The notes beneath the pieces are model-generated. The model ran no database searches and was not told where the DNA came from. It was given only the letters and a program-made list of their open reading frames with translations. From contig JAAXHZ010000043.1 in assembly GCA_012270625.1 (NCBI GenBank), positions 1 through 7,315 on the forward strand: a DNA stretch of 7,315 nt, in the 5' to 3' direction. Position 1 is the first letter of the stretch. Every line of letters begins with the position of its first letter. Made by a program: the position numbers and the translations under genes. The stretch comes from Dehalococcoidia bacterium. Its GTDB lineage: Bacteria; Chloroflexota; Dehalococcoidia; SAR202; UBA11138. This document shows positions 1-6,347 of this stretch, piece by piece.

Positions 1-416
1 TCCAGCCAGAAGATCATCGCCGGGTCGCGTGACAGCTCCATCAGGATCGTCCGCATGTCCGTCAGTCCTACCTGCCTGAACATTTCGATCTCAGAATACA
101 GCGACGGCCCGTGCTCACTCTTCCCCCACGCCACCGGGAAGATGTGGTGCAGGAACAGACTCATCTTCTCCTCGAGCGGCCTCTGCGTGTTGGCCATCCT
201 GTACAGCCACTTGCCAACGTGGACAGCCACCGGCTCACCGCCGTAGTACCTGTCGATGTACGACTGATCCAACTCCTCGAATCGCTCCGGGGTGACCAGG
301 TCGTCAATGATCTCCTCGTACGTCTTCTCAGCCGTCAATCTGTCCAGCTCCGACGGCGTCGCGCCAAATCCGGCACGCCTCATCAGGTGTGCGACAAGCC
401 CCCGATCCGATTTCAT
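1..416 (-). CDS. DUF1800 family protein, N-terminal part (cut by window edge)
   Basis: Reading the minus strand from an ATG at 416 gives 138 codons without a stop, running off the window at base 1. The protein starts MKSDRGLVAHLMRRAGFGAT. The pattern H-L-x-R-R-A-G-F-G near residues 10-18, L-E-E-K-M-x-x-F-x-H-H near 81-91, and G-L-T-D-M-R-x-I-L-M-E-L-S-R-D-P-A-M near 117-134 are what I know from the DUF1800 (PF08811) family. Function is not established; the gene is often followed by a DUF1501 gene, which would lie outside the window. The start is supported by a GGGAGG Shine-Dalgarno sequence at 425-430, 8 nt upstream. No signal peptide is visible in the first 25 residues. The family call is confident; the function is unknown. 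Confidence 0.82.
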   Translation of the reverse strand, partial: MKSDRGLVAHLMRRAGFGATPSELDRLTAEKTYEEIIDDLVTPERFEELDQSYIDRYYGGEPVAVHVGKWLYRMANTQRPLEEKMSLFLHHIFPVAWGKSEHGPSLYSEIEMFRQVGLTDMRTILMELSRDPAMIFWL

Positions 417-486
417 CTCGACATCCTCCCGCCTTGAAGTTTCACTACGTCAGCGACACTTTCTCCATCGTATCTGATGGTCTCGT

Positions 487-492
487 ATTATA
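487..492 (-). promoter_or_regulatory. -10 box of the DUF1800 gene promoter
   Basis: The minus strand reads a perfect TATAAT here, preceded by GGGGT. Transcription would start near 480, leaving a leader of about 64 nt before the ATG at 416. No good -35 hexamer sits 16-18 bp upstream, so the promoter may need an activator. The position fits the downstream gene, but a lone hexamer can occur by chance. Confidence 0.45.
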
Positions 493-512
493 ACCCCAAA
501 CCAGCACGGCGT

Positions 513-526
513 GTGCACTTTTGCAC
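513..526. promoter_or_regulatory. Small inverted repeat, possible operator
   Basis: GTGCA (513-517) and TGCAC (522-526) form a perfect inverted repeat around CTTT. It lies about 20 bp upstream of the TATAAT at 487-492, where an activator or repressor of the minus-strand gene could bind. The rest of 417-610 holds only A/T-rich bits such as TACAAT (550-555) and TATGAT (564-569), either of which might serve as a -10 box for the small plus-strand gene. None has a convincing -35. Confidence 0.2.
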
Positions 527-610
527 TGCCCACTGCGATGATACGGTGATACAATGCTAGTAATATGATAGCCGTCGGTTTCTAACCTCAACAATGGGAC
601 GGTTAGTCAA

Positions 611-829
611 ATGATTGAGATGATTTTCGCGATGCTGGGAGGTGGGTTCCTGGCTGCGCTGGTGGCACTCGTGATAAGAGTCGCAGTCCGATACAGCGGG
701 CGAGGGATGGGGACCGTTAAAGCTGGACGTCGGGTCACTCGGACGGCCTCCGGCGCGTACACGGACGGAGACTATATCGGCGGCGGCGGATACGCGCGGG
801 GGGATTACGTCGGCAGCGGCAGTTTCTGA
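611..829 (+). CDS. Hypothetical small membrane protein with Gly/Tyr-rich tail
   Basis: This 72-aa reading frame is not one I recognise. Residues about 4-26 are a hydrophobic stretch (FAMLGGGFLAALVALVIRVAV) that could form one transmembrane helix, followed by an Arg/Lys-rich segment (about 28-44). That pattern favours the tail being cytoplasmic. The last 26 residues hold two imperfect 12-residue units (GAYTDGDYIGGG and GGYARGDYVGSG). No clear Shine-Dalgarno sequence precedes the ATG. A six-codon frame starting at 594 (MGRLVK, stop 612-614) overlaps the start as ATGA and might couple translation. The gene is convergent with the lactonase gene, with 24 nt between stops. Codon choice looks compatible with a real gene, but homologues would be needed to be sure. 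Confidence 0.5.
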   Translation: MIEMIFAMLGGGFLAALVALVIRVAVRYSGRGMGTVKAGRRVTRTASGAYTDGDYIGGGGYARGDYVGSGSF

Positions 830-850
830 AGCTGGCGGCGCTCTGAAACT
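821..850 (+). terminator. Possible intrinsic terminator of the small gene
   Basis: AGTTTC (821-826) pairs with GAAACT (845-850), and inside it AGC pairs with GCT around a GC-rich loop. The plus strand then reads CTTCTATT, a poor U-tract. The hairpin overlaps the stop codon of the small gene and fills the gap to the convergent lactonase gene. On the minus strand no T-run follows, so it would act for the plus strand only. The call is weak because the stem is interrupted. Confidence 0.25.
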
Positions 851-853
851 CTT

Positions 854-1933
854 CTATTCGCCCAAGAACCTCAAGCATACCGGCATTGGGATCTCTGTAA
901 CGTTCCCTGTTGGCGTCAGCGCTCCCGACTTCCCGTCGATCCTGAACGACACGACAGTATCCGTGTCCTGGTTCGCCGCAAGCAGGAATTCGCCCGAAGG
1001 GTCGATTGCGAAGTTGCGGGGCGTCCAGCCCTGTGTTGACTGGTGACCCACCTCGGTCAGTCGTCCAGTCTCCTCGTCCACCGAGAATATCGCAACGCTG
1101 TCATGGCCCCGGTTCGACCCGTACACGAACCTGCCCGACGGATGCACATGGATATCAGCCGTCGTGTTCGACCTCCCGAATCCCGGTGGCAGCGTCCCGA
1201 CGGTCTGGAAAGGGGTCAGCGCGCCGCTGTCGCTATCGTACTCGTAGCCAGTGATCGTGCTTCCCAGCTCGTTGATTACGTAAGCGCGCCGTCCATTGGG
1301 ATGAAAGTCGAAGTGACGTGGCCCTGCCCCGGGTTCAGTCCCAACGTACGCTGGATCGTTCTCCACTAGATCACCCCGCTCCAGATCCAGCCTGTAGATA
1401 ACTACCTTGTCCTGTCCCAAGTCCGGCACGTAAGCGAACCGGTTCTGCGCGTCCAGGTTTATCGAGTGAGCGTGCGCCTGCTCCTGCCGGTCCGGGTTGA
1501 CGCTCGACCCCTCGTGCTGAATGAAGCACGACAGCGCCTCAAGGCTCCCGTCGTCGCTGATCGGAGCGACGCATACGCTCCCGCCGTGGTAGTTGGCCAC
1601 AAGCAGATAACGCCCTGTAGCATCCACGCTCACGTGACACGGCCCCGCGCCACCCGAACCCCGGACGTTTATCAAGGTCAGCCGACCCGCGTCCGCATCG
1701 ATGGTGTATGCGTACAGCGCACCCTGCCGCTCGCCTTCGAACTCCTCGATCTCCGAAGTGGCGTAAAGCCACCGTCCGTTCGGATGCACCGCGAGAAAAG
1801 AGGGGTTCTCCGCCCCGCTGGCCGACGCCACCGGCTCCAGATCCCCCGTCTCCCAGTCGAAACTGCACACATATATTCCATCCGAAGTCGTCCTCGTGTA
1901 TGTGCCTACCGCTACCAGGTTCGTTTGCGTCAT
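854..1933 (-). CDS. Lactonase-family beta-propeller protein (6-phosphogluconolactonase-like)
   Basis: The 359-aa product belongs to the lactonase / Pgl-type seven-bladed beta-propeller family (PF10282). Members of known function hydrolyse 6-phosphogluconolactone in the oxidative pentose phosphate pathway, but many act on other or unknown lactones. Visible family signatures are GPCHVSVDATGRYLLVANYH (from residue about 97), QAHAHSINLD (about 152), GAGPRHFDFHPNGRRAYVIN (about 202), DIHVHPSGRFVYGSNRGHDS (about 260) and GWTPRNFAIDPSGEFLLAAN (about 302). These are repeated H-P-x-G-R blade motifs. There is no signal peptide, so it is probably cytoplasmic. I chose the ATG at 1933 because AGGAGA (1939-1944, minus strand) lies 5 nt upstream. 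An ATG nine codons earlier, at 1960, has a poorer site and touches the REP-like palindrome. Length is normal for the family. The exact substrate is not shown by the sequence. Confidence 0.88.
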   Translation of the reverse strand: MTQTNLVAVGTYTRTTSDGIYVCSFDWETGDLEPVASASGAENPSFLAVHPNGRWLYATSEIEEFEGERQGALYAYTIDADAGRLTLINVRGSGGAGPCHVSVDATGRYLLVANYHGGSVCVAPISDDGSLEALSCFIQHEGSSVNPDRQEQAHAHSINLDAQNRFAYVPDLGQDKVVIYRLDLERGDLVENDPAYVGTEPGAGPRHFDFHPNGRRAYVINELGSTITGYEYDSDSGALTPFQTVGTLPPGFGRSNTTADIHVHPSGRFVYGSNRGHDSVAIFSVDEETGRLTEVGHQSTQGWTPRNFAIDPSGEFLLAANQDTDTVVSFRIDGKSGALTPTGNVTEIPMPVCLRFLGE

Positions 1934-1959
1934 CGCTCTCTCCTGATGGTCACAATTCA

Positions 1960-1983
1960 TTCGCCCTGAGCTTGCCGAAGGAC
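1960..1983. repeat. REP-like imperfect palindrome
   Basis: TTCGCCCTGAGCTTGCCGAA has TTCG and CGAA ends around a near-symmetric AGCT centre, and is followed by GGAC. It closely resembles the dispersed intergenic palindromes of the TTCGTCCTGAGCTTGTCGAA type, whose chance translation (FALSLSKG) is common in bacterial genome predictions, among them Chloroflexota. It sits between the lactonase start and the tracrRNA gene. Only one copy is in the window, so its repeat nature rests on recollection. Confidence 0.5.
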
Positions 1984-2080
1984 GGTCCGCAAACTGTCAC
2001 AACTATATGTACAGTCCACTAGCTGCATGATGCAATTGTATGCCTTGGGATCCAAATTGCCAGGCAGAGCGCAAACAAAG

Positions 2081-2106
2081 AGAAGACAGGCCGTAGCCTG
2101 CCTTCT
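2081..2106 (-). other. Strong hairpin in the tracrRNA tail
   Basis: AGAAGGCAGGC pairs with GCCTGTCTTCT around TACG on the minus strand, ten Watson-Crick pairs plus one G-U. It is probably the nexus-like stem that Cas9 recognises just after the repeat/anti-repeat duplex. Because it is followed on the minus strand by CTTTGTTT and on the plus strand by TATCTTGT, it could instead, or also, act as a weak two-way terminator. Confidence 0.55.
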
Positions 2107-2124
2107 TATCTTGTGCCGAGGCTT

Positions 2125-2160
2125 GTTAACGGGTCTCCCCGATCTCCCATCGGTTACAAT
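2125..2160 (-). repeat. tracrRNA anti-repeat (diverged copy of the CRISPR repeat)
   Basis: This 36-bp stretch has exactly the length of the array repeat and, on the plus strand, matches the repeat's reverse complement at 28 of 36 positions. That includes 19 identical bases in a row (2135-2153). Differences cluster at 2128-2134, where the crRNA/tracrRNA duplex would have a bulge. With one-base bulges, GUUG, CGG and a following U of the crRNA can still pair with the tracrRNA end CCCGUUAAC. The palindrome CCGAT-CTCCC-ATCGG (2139-2153) is fully kept. It lies about 4.6 kb from the array, so it is not an array remnant at the array edge. Confidence 0.88.
2155..2160 (+). promoter_or_regulatory. Candidate -10 box for the cas operon inside the anti-repeat
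   Basis: The plus strand reads GGTTACAAT at the end of the anti-repeat. TACAAT matches the -10 consensus at 5 of 6 bases and occupies the same place as the TATAAT at the end of every array repeat. It would start an RNA near 2167, about 60 nt before the cas9 ATG, and I see no better plus-strand promoter between 1984 and 2226. No good -35 is present (GGTCTC at 17 bp), so this is tentative. Confidence 0.35.
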
Positions 2161-2185
2161 ACCGTTGAATCCCCTTGGCCCCTAA

Positions 2186-2214
2186 AGAATACCAGCAGTG
2201 GAATCGCATGGCAA
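2186..2214 (-). promoter_or_regulatory. tracrRNA promoter
   Basis: On the minus strand, TTGCCA (2214-2209; 5 of 6 bases of the -35 consensus) is followed after exactly 17 bp by TATTCT (2191-2186; 4 of 6 of the -10). The -10 is preceded by TGG, an extended -10 motif. The predicted start near 2179 lies about 19 nt before the anti-repeat. The promoter sits only 12 bp upstream of the cas9 ATG and points away from it, so the two transcription units are divergent and very close. Confidence 0.65.
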
Positions 2215-2226
2215 TGTTGGTCCTCC

Positions 2227-5200
2227 ATGACAAATCCTAACTACAGCAAATACCGACTAGGTCTCGATCTCGGCACCAACTCCATCGGCTGGGCTGCCAT
2301 TAGCCTCGACACTAACGGTAATCCCTGCGGAGTCTTGGACATGGGCGTTCGCATCTTTCCGTATGGCCGCAAACTCACCGACAAGACCTCTAAGGCGGTT
2401 GACCGCCGTCTGGCGCGCGGCCAGCGCCGTCGCCGAGACCGCTACCTGAAGCGGCGATCAGAGCTGATGGATACTCTGGTCGAATACGGCCTGATGCCCC
2501 CAGATAAAGACGAGCGTAAGGCATTAGAACGGCTTGACCCATACACGCTTAGGGCTCGCGCGCTCGACGAACCTCTCAGTCCATCTGAGCTGGGACGCGC
2601 TCTCTTTCATCTCAACCAGAGACGTGGATTCAAGTCGAACCGGAAAGCGGCGGCCGACGACGAAAACGAGGCCAAGAAGACACGCGCCGACATTAGTATG
2701 CTGCGCCAGAGCATTGAGGAGAGCGGAGCGAGAACGCTCGGCGAGTTCCTCGCGCGGCGGCATGAGGAGCGTGAGACGGTGCGCGCCCGACCCGATATGG
2801 GGCTGTACCCAGACAGAGCAATGTATGAAGCCGAGTTCGACGCCATCAGAGAATCGCAGGAGTCGCATCATAACCTGACCTCGGAACAGTGGGAAAGGCT
2901 GCGCGACATCACCTACTTCCAGAGACCGCTGAAACCCGTCGAACCTGGATGGTGTCAGTTCGAGTTCCAAAGCAGAGAAAAACGAGCGTCCCGAGCTCTG
3001 CCCGTCTTCCAGGAATTCAGAATGCTCCAGGAGGTCAACAACCTCAGACTCTGGGAAGGTAACGGGCCTGACCGTCCCTTGGACGACGACGAAAGGTCGC
3101 GAGTGCTGAAGAGACTCCGCTCCGGCTTGGACTTGAACCTGCAAAAGCCTCCTATGAGAGCGCTCAGACTTCCGTCTGGCGTCACGTTCAACCTGTCTCG
3201 CGGCGGTCGTACGAAAATCAATGGCGATCAGACAACCAAGAGGCTCAAGAACAGATCTCTCTTCGGCAATCGCTGGCTGTCCCTCCCTCTCGACCAGCGC
3301 AATGAGATAGTGAAGTTTCTTCTGGAAACCGACGACCCTGAGATGGTCCACCAAGAGGCTGTCCAGAAATGGGGACTCGATGCCGAGAATGCCGCCGCCG
3401 TCGCCAACGTCTCACTGGTCAGCGGCTACGGCAATCTGAGCGAGAAGGCCATCCGCAAGCTCATTCCACACATGGAAAATCGCCTGGGATACTCGGACGC
3501 GGTCGTGGCCGCAGGATACGGCCACCACTCGGACTTCGGTAGCGCCGAAGCTCGCGAGAGGCTGCCCTATTACGGTGAGGTACTCCAACGCGATGTCGTG
3601 GGCGCCAATCCCAAGAAAGACCCTGCGGAACACGGTGAAGTGGCCCACTACGGCCGTATCCCCAACCCCACGGTCCACATCAGCCTCAACCAGCTCTGTC
3701 GCGTGGTCAATCGCCTTATCGAAGCCTACGGCAAGCCTGAACACATCGTGGTCGAATTGGCTCGCGACCTGAAGATGAACAGGAAGCAAAAGCAGAACTA
3801 TGAACGTCAGCAGGGGAAGGGAAAACAGCGTAACCAACGCTTTAAGGAGATGCTGGAATCAGCGAAGGTCTCCGAAGTGACCCCAAGCCTACTCTACAAA
3901 CTCAGACTTTGGGAGGAGCAGGGTCCTCCCCAGGCTCGCGTGTGTCCATACACCGGCGCCATACTCTCGTTTGAAGAAGTAGTATCCGCCAAGACCGAGA
4001 TCGATCACATCCTCCCATTCTCAAAGACATGGGACGACTCTCCCGCAAACAAGGTGGTCTGCATAGCTGAAGCAAACCGATATAAGGGAGACCGGTCTCC
4101 CTATGAGGCATTCGGACACAGTCCGGCCGAATACGACTACCAGGAGATCCTCGACCGCGCCGCCGAGCTGCCGGGCAACAAGCGTTGGCGATTTCAACCC
4201 GATGCCATGCAAAAGTTCGAGGACGAGGACCATTTCCTCGACCGACAGCTCAACGAGACCCGCTATCTGTCACGCACCGCCCGCGCCTACCTCGCGCACC
4301 TCTACGATGAAAGCGCCGAGGGCAGACAGCGGGTTCGGGTGATACCGGGCCGGATGACCGCCCTGCTCAGATGCGGATGGGGTCTTGAGGGCATACTGCG
4401 GGTCACTGAGACCGGCGAGATAGCGCGCAAGCAGCGCGACGACCATCGACACCATGCTATAGACGCCTTCGTCGTCGCCAACACCACCCAAGGCCTGCTC
4501 CAGAGATTTGCTCACGCTTCCGGCTCCCATCACGACCCGGAGAGAAAGCTGACCGCCATCGCCGGACAGGTCCGCCCATGGGAGGGGTTCGACCGAAGCC
4601 AGCTGCAACCGTTCCTTGACCGCATGGTCGTCTCCTACAAACCCGACCACGGCACACGTGGCAGAGCTGGCAGCGCCACCACCGGACAGCTCCACAACGA
4701 GACAGCCTACGGTCTTGTCAAACTGGCTGAGAGCGGCCCATCCCAGGTAGTGGTCCGCAAGAACTTGGACGATCTCAAGAGAAGCGACCTCAAGCCCGCC
4801 CAGGATTCCGGGCCTCAAAAAGGGGTGCGTGATGTCGCACTCCGGGCGGCGTTGCTGGAATTATGGGATGAGGTCGGTGGTAAGCCTGCCGAATTCGCAC
4901 AGCAGGCGGCAGCCAAAGGAATAATGCTGAATGGCCGCAGGCAGATCGTGCGCCGTGTGCGAGTTCTCGACAGACAGACCGTCATACCTATCAAGGACAG
5001 GTACGGAAAGCCCTACAAGGGCTACAAACTGGACAGCAACGCATTCGCTGACGTGTGGCGTATGCCTGACGGCAGATGGAAGATAGTCGCAGTACCGACA
5101 TTCCATGCCAATCAGGGAGAAAAGTTCTATATCAATAGGTTCCGCCCCCATCCTGCCGCCAAGAGGCTTATGCGAATCTATAAGGACGACATGGGTGTAT

Positions 5201-5421
5201 TGGATGAAGGGACAAATCAGCGTTTCGTGCGTGTCCGCAAATTTGGGGACGGCTACGTTGTCTTGGACGATCACAATGAAGCTGACGTCGACGGTAGAGA
5301 GAGGCGCAAAGAGATGAAACGCAATAATGGCCATAGCGCCACAAGACTCCGCCAACAGCGTTTCCGAAAAGTCAGCGTGGACGAAATAGGCCGCGTCCGA
5401 GACCCAGGGCCTCGAACATAA
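2227..5421 (+). CDS. cas9: Cas9, type II-C, RNA-guided DNA endonuclease
   Basis: The 1064-aa effector is loaded with crRNA and tracrRNA and cuts both strands of target DNA. RuvC-I is YRLGLDLGTNSIGWAA with catalytic D14. An Arg-rich bridge helix follows (about 55-80, with RRLARGQRRRRDRYLKRR), then the recognition lobe (about 85-490). RuvC-II is EHIVVELARDL with E510. The HNH domain carries VCPYTG (C573), EIDHILPFSKTWDDSPANK with D593 and H594, and N617. RuvC-III is HRHHAIDAF with H743 and D746. The C-terminal part (about 800-1064) is the PAM-interacting region and includes WRMPDGRWKIVAVPTFHAN. The length matches compact II-C enzymes (about 1000-1090 aa). An open frame extends upstream to a GTG at 2113, but those 38 codons lie over the tracrRNA gene and precede the conserved start, so ATG 2227 is chosen. 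It has no Shine-Dalgarno sequence. The PAM cannot be read from the sequence. The stop overlaps cas1 by one base. Confidence 0.97.
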   Translation: MTNPNYSKYRLGLDLGTNSIGWAAISLDTNGNPCGVLDMGVRIFPYGRKLTDKTSKAVDRRLARGQRRRRDRYLKRRSELMDTLVEYGLMPPDKDERKALERLDPYTLRARALDEPLSPSELGRALFHLNQRRGFKSNRKAAADDENEAKKTRADISMLRQSIEESGARTLGEFLARRHEERETVRARPDMGLYPDRAMYEAEFDAIRESQESHHNLTSEQWERLRDITYFQRPLKPVEPGWCQFEFQSREKRASRALPVFQEFRMLQEVNNLRLWEGNGPDRPLDDDERSRVLKRLRSGLDLNLQKPPMRALRLPSGVTFNLSRGGRTKINGDQTTKRLKNRSLFGNRWLSLPLDQRNEIVKFLLETDDPEMVHQEAVQKWGLDAENAAAVANVSLVSGYGNLSEKAIRKLIPHMENRLGYSDAVVAAGYGHHSDFGSAEARERLPYYGEVLQRDVVGANPKKDPAEHGEVAHYGRIPNPTVHISLNQLCRVVNRLIEAYGKPEHIVVELARDLKMNRKQKQNYERQQGKGKQRNQRFKEMLESAKVSEVTPSLLYKLRLWEEQGPPQARVCPYTGAILSFEEVVSAKTEIDHILPFSKTWDDSPANKVVCIAEANRYKGDRSPYEAFGHSPAEYDYQEILDRAAELPGNKRWRFQPDAMQKFEDEDHFLDRQLNETRYLSRTARAYLAHLYDESAEGRQRVRVIPGRMTALLRCGWGLEGILRVTETGEIARKQRDDHRHHAIDAFVVANTTQGLLQRFAHASGSHHDPERKLTAIAGQVRPWEGFDRSQLQPFLDRMVVSYKPDHGTRGRAGSATTGQLHNETAYGLVKLAESGPSQVVVRKNLDDLKRSDLKPAQDSGPQKGVRDVALRAALLELWDEVGGKPAEFAQQAAAKGIMLNGRRQIVRRVRVLDRQTVIPIKDRYGKPYKGYKLDSNAFADVWRMPDGRWKIVAVPTFHANQGEKFYINRFRPHPAAKRLMRIYKDDMGVLDEGTNQRFVRVRKFGDGYVVLDDHNEADVDGRERRKEMKRNNGHSATRLRQQRFRKVSVDEIGRVRDPGPRT

Positions 5422-6332
5422 TGATTGGCCGCGTAATAGAAATCGCCAGTGAAGGGCGCCATCTGGCCCGTTACCGAGGTCTCATGACGGTCTCCCACGA
5501 TGGCGTTGAGTATGGTCGTGTTCCGCTCGATGACATCGGCGTCCTGCTCTGCAACGCGCGTGGCCTCAGCTACTCCAACGACCTTATGACCGAACTAGCC
5601 AGCCGCGGTACGGCAGTGGTGCTGTGCGGTCCCAGCTACCTCCCAACGGCGTGGCTCTGGCCTCTTGAAGGCCATCACGTCCAGGCGCTGCGTATGCGAC
5701 GTCAGCTTGAAGCCAAGCTTCCCCTGCGCAAACGGCTGTGGCAGGCTGTGGTCAGGGCCAAGATTCATCAGCAGGCGAGCGTACTCGAACTGCTCGACAT
5801 GCCCACCGATGACTTCCGGAGATTGGCGCGGCGTGTGAAGTCCGGCGATCCGCACAACGTGGAGGCGCAGGCTGCGCGACGATACTGGCCCATGCTCTTT
5901 GGCAGAGACTTCAGACGAGAACGCTACGGCCCCATGCCCAACCCATTCCTCAACTACGGCTATACGGTGCTGCGAGCCGCCGTAGCGCGCGCCATAGTGG
6001 CCGCAGGCATGCATCCCTCTGTCGGAATTCACCACAGCAACCGAGCCAACGTCATGTGCCTCGTGGACGACATGATCGAGCCGTTTCGACCACTAGTGGA
6101 CTACACCGTGTTCCGTCTCGTATCTGACGGCCACAGTGAGCTAACCACTGAGACCAAGGCTGCGCTCGCGGGAACGCTCACAATGGACATGGCCACAGAT
6201 CGAGGAACCACGCCGTTCGAGACGTGTCTCGAACGCGCTGCCCAGTCACTCGCTCGATCTTTCGAGACTGGCGAACAGTCGCTGGTTTTCCCAGCCCGAC
6301 CACTAGTGGCCTGGACCCAAACGGCTTACTGA
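5421..6332 (+). CDS. cas1: Cas1, type II CRISPR integrase
   Basis: Cas1 forms the Cas1-Cas2 complex that inserts new spacers at the array. The 303-aa length is typical for type II. Family signatures are GVLLCNARGLSYSNDLMTEL (about 40-59), RRYWPMLFG (about 153-161), PNPFLNYGYTVLRAAVARAI (about 173-192) and GIHHSNRANVMCLVDDMIEP (about 202-221). The metal-binding residues appear to be E148, H204 or H205, and D217 or E220. The ATG overlaps the last base of the cas9 stop (TAATG), so translation is probably coupled, and no strong Shine-Dalgarno sequence is present. cas2 follows after 15 nt. In II-C systems Cas9 itself usually helps choose spacers next to a PAM. All expected parts are intact. Confidence 0.96.
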   Translation: MIGRVIEIASEGRHLARYRGLMTVSHDGVEYGRVPLDDIGVLLCNARGLSYSNDLMTELASRGTAVVLCGPSYLPTAWLWPLEGHHVQALRMRRQLEAKLPLRKRLWQAVVRAKIHQQASVLELLDMPTDDFRRLARRVKSGDPHNVEAQAARRYWPMLFGRDFRRERYGPMPNPFLNYGYTVLRAAVARAIVAAGMHPSVGIHHSNRANVMCLVDDMIEPFRPLVDYTVFRLVSDGHSELTTETKAALAGTLTMDMATDRGTTPFETCLERAAQSLARSFETGEQSLVFPARPLVAWTQTAY

Positions 6333-6347
6333 AGAACGTCCCGCTCA

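Larger units (their letters stand above)
2041..2179 (-). ncRNA. Predicted tracrRNA
   Basis: Type II systems need a tracrRNA that pairs with the crRNA repeat and holds it in Cas9. On the minus strand, a promoter at 2186-2214 would start RNA near 2179. The RNA then contains the anti-repeat (2160-2125), a short linker AAGCCUCGGC, and an 11-bp stem with a UACG loop (2106-2081; one G-U pair on this strand, an A-C mismatch on the other). Next come CGCUCUGCC (2071-2063) and a weaker hairpin with UGCCU/AGGCA arms (2066-2041). The order anti-repeat, stem, CGCUCUGCC, hairpin resembles the Neisseria meningitidis tracrRNA as I remember it. The 3' end is uncertain: it could end after the U-rich CUUUGUUU (about 2072, giving about 108 nt) or after the last hairpin (about 139 nt). 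No strong U-run marks a terminator. It is transcribed away from cas9. Confidence 0.8.

Noticed and set aside
55..477. Three overlapping plus-strand open frames at the window start
   Set aside because: The minus strand encodes a clear DUF1800 protein with a good ribosome binding site over the same bases.
1466..1969. 167-codon plus-strand frame opposite the lactonase gene
   Set aside because: It is opposite well-conserved beta-propeller motifs and has no family features of its own.
2125..2160. Degenerate stand-alone CRISPR repeat or remnant of a second array
   Set aside because: There is no second copy beside it, and the promoter, structured tail and wobble pattern fit an anti-repeat better.
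2113..2226. N-terminal extension of Cas9 from a GTG at 2113
   Set aside because: The 38 codons translate the tracrRNA anti-repeat and promoter, resemble no Cas9 N-terminus, and end just before the usual start ahead of RuvC-I.
2524..3354. 276-codon open frame on the minus strand inside cas9
   Set aside because: It is a shadow of the cas9 coding frame in GC-rich DNA; the protein has no recognisable motif and cas9 is certain.
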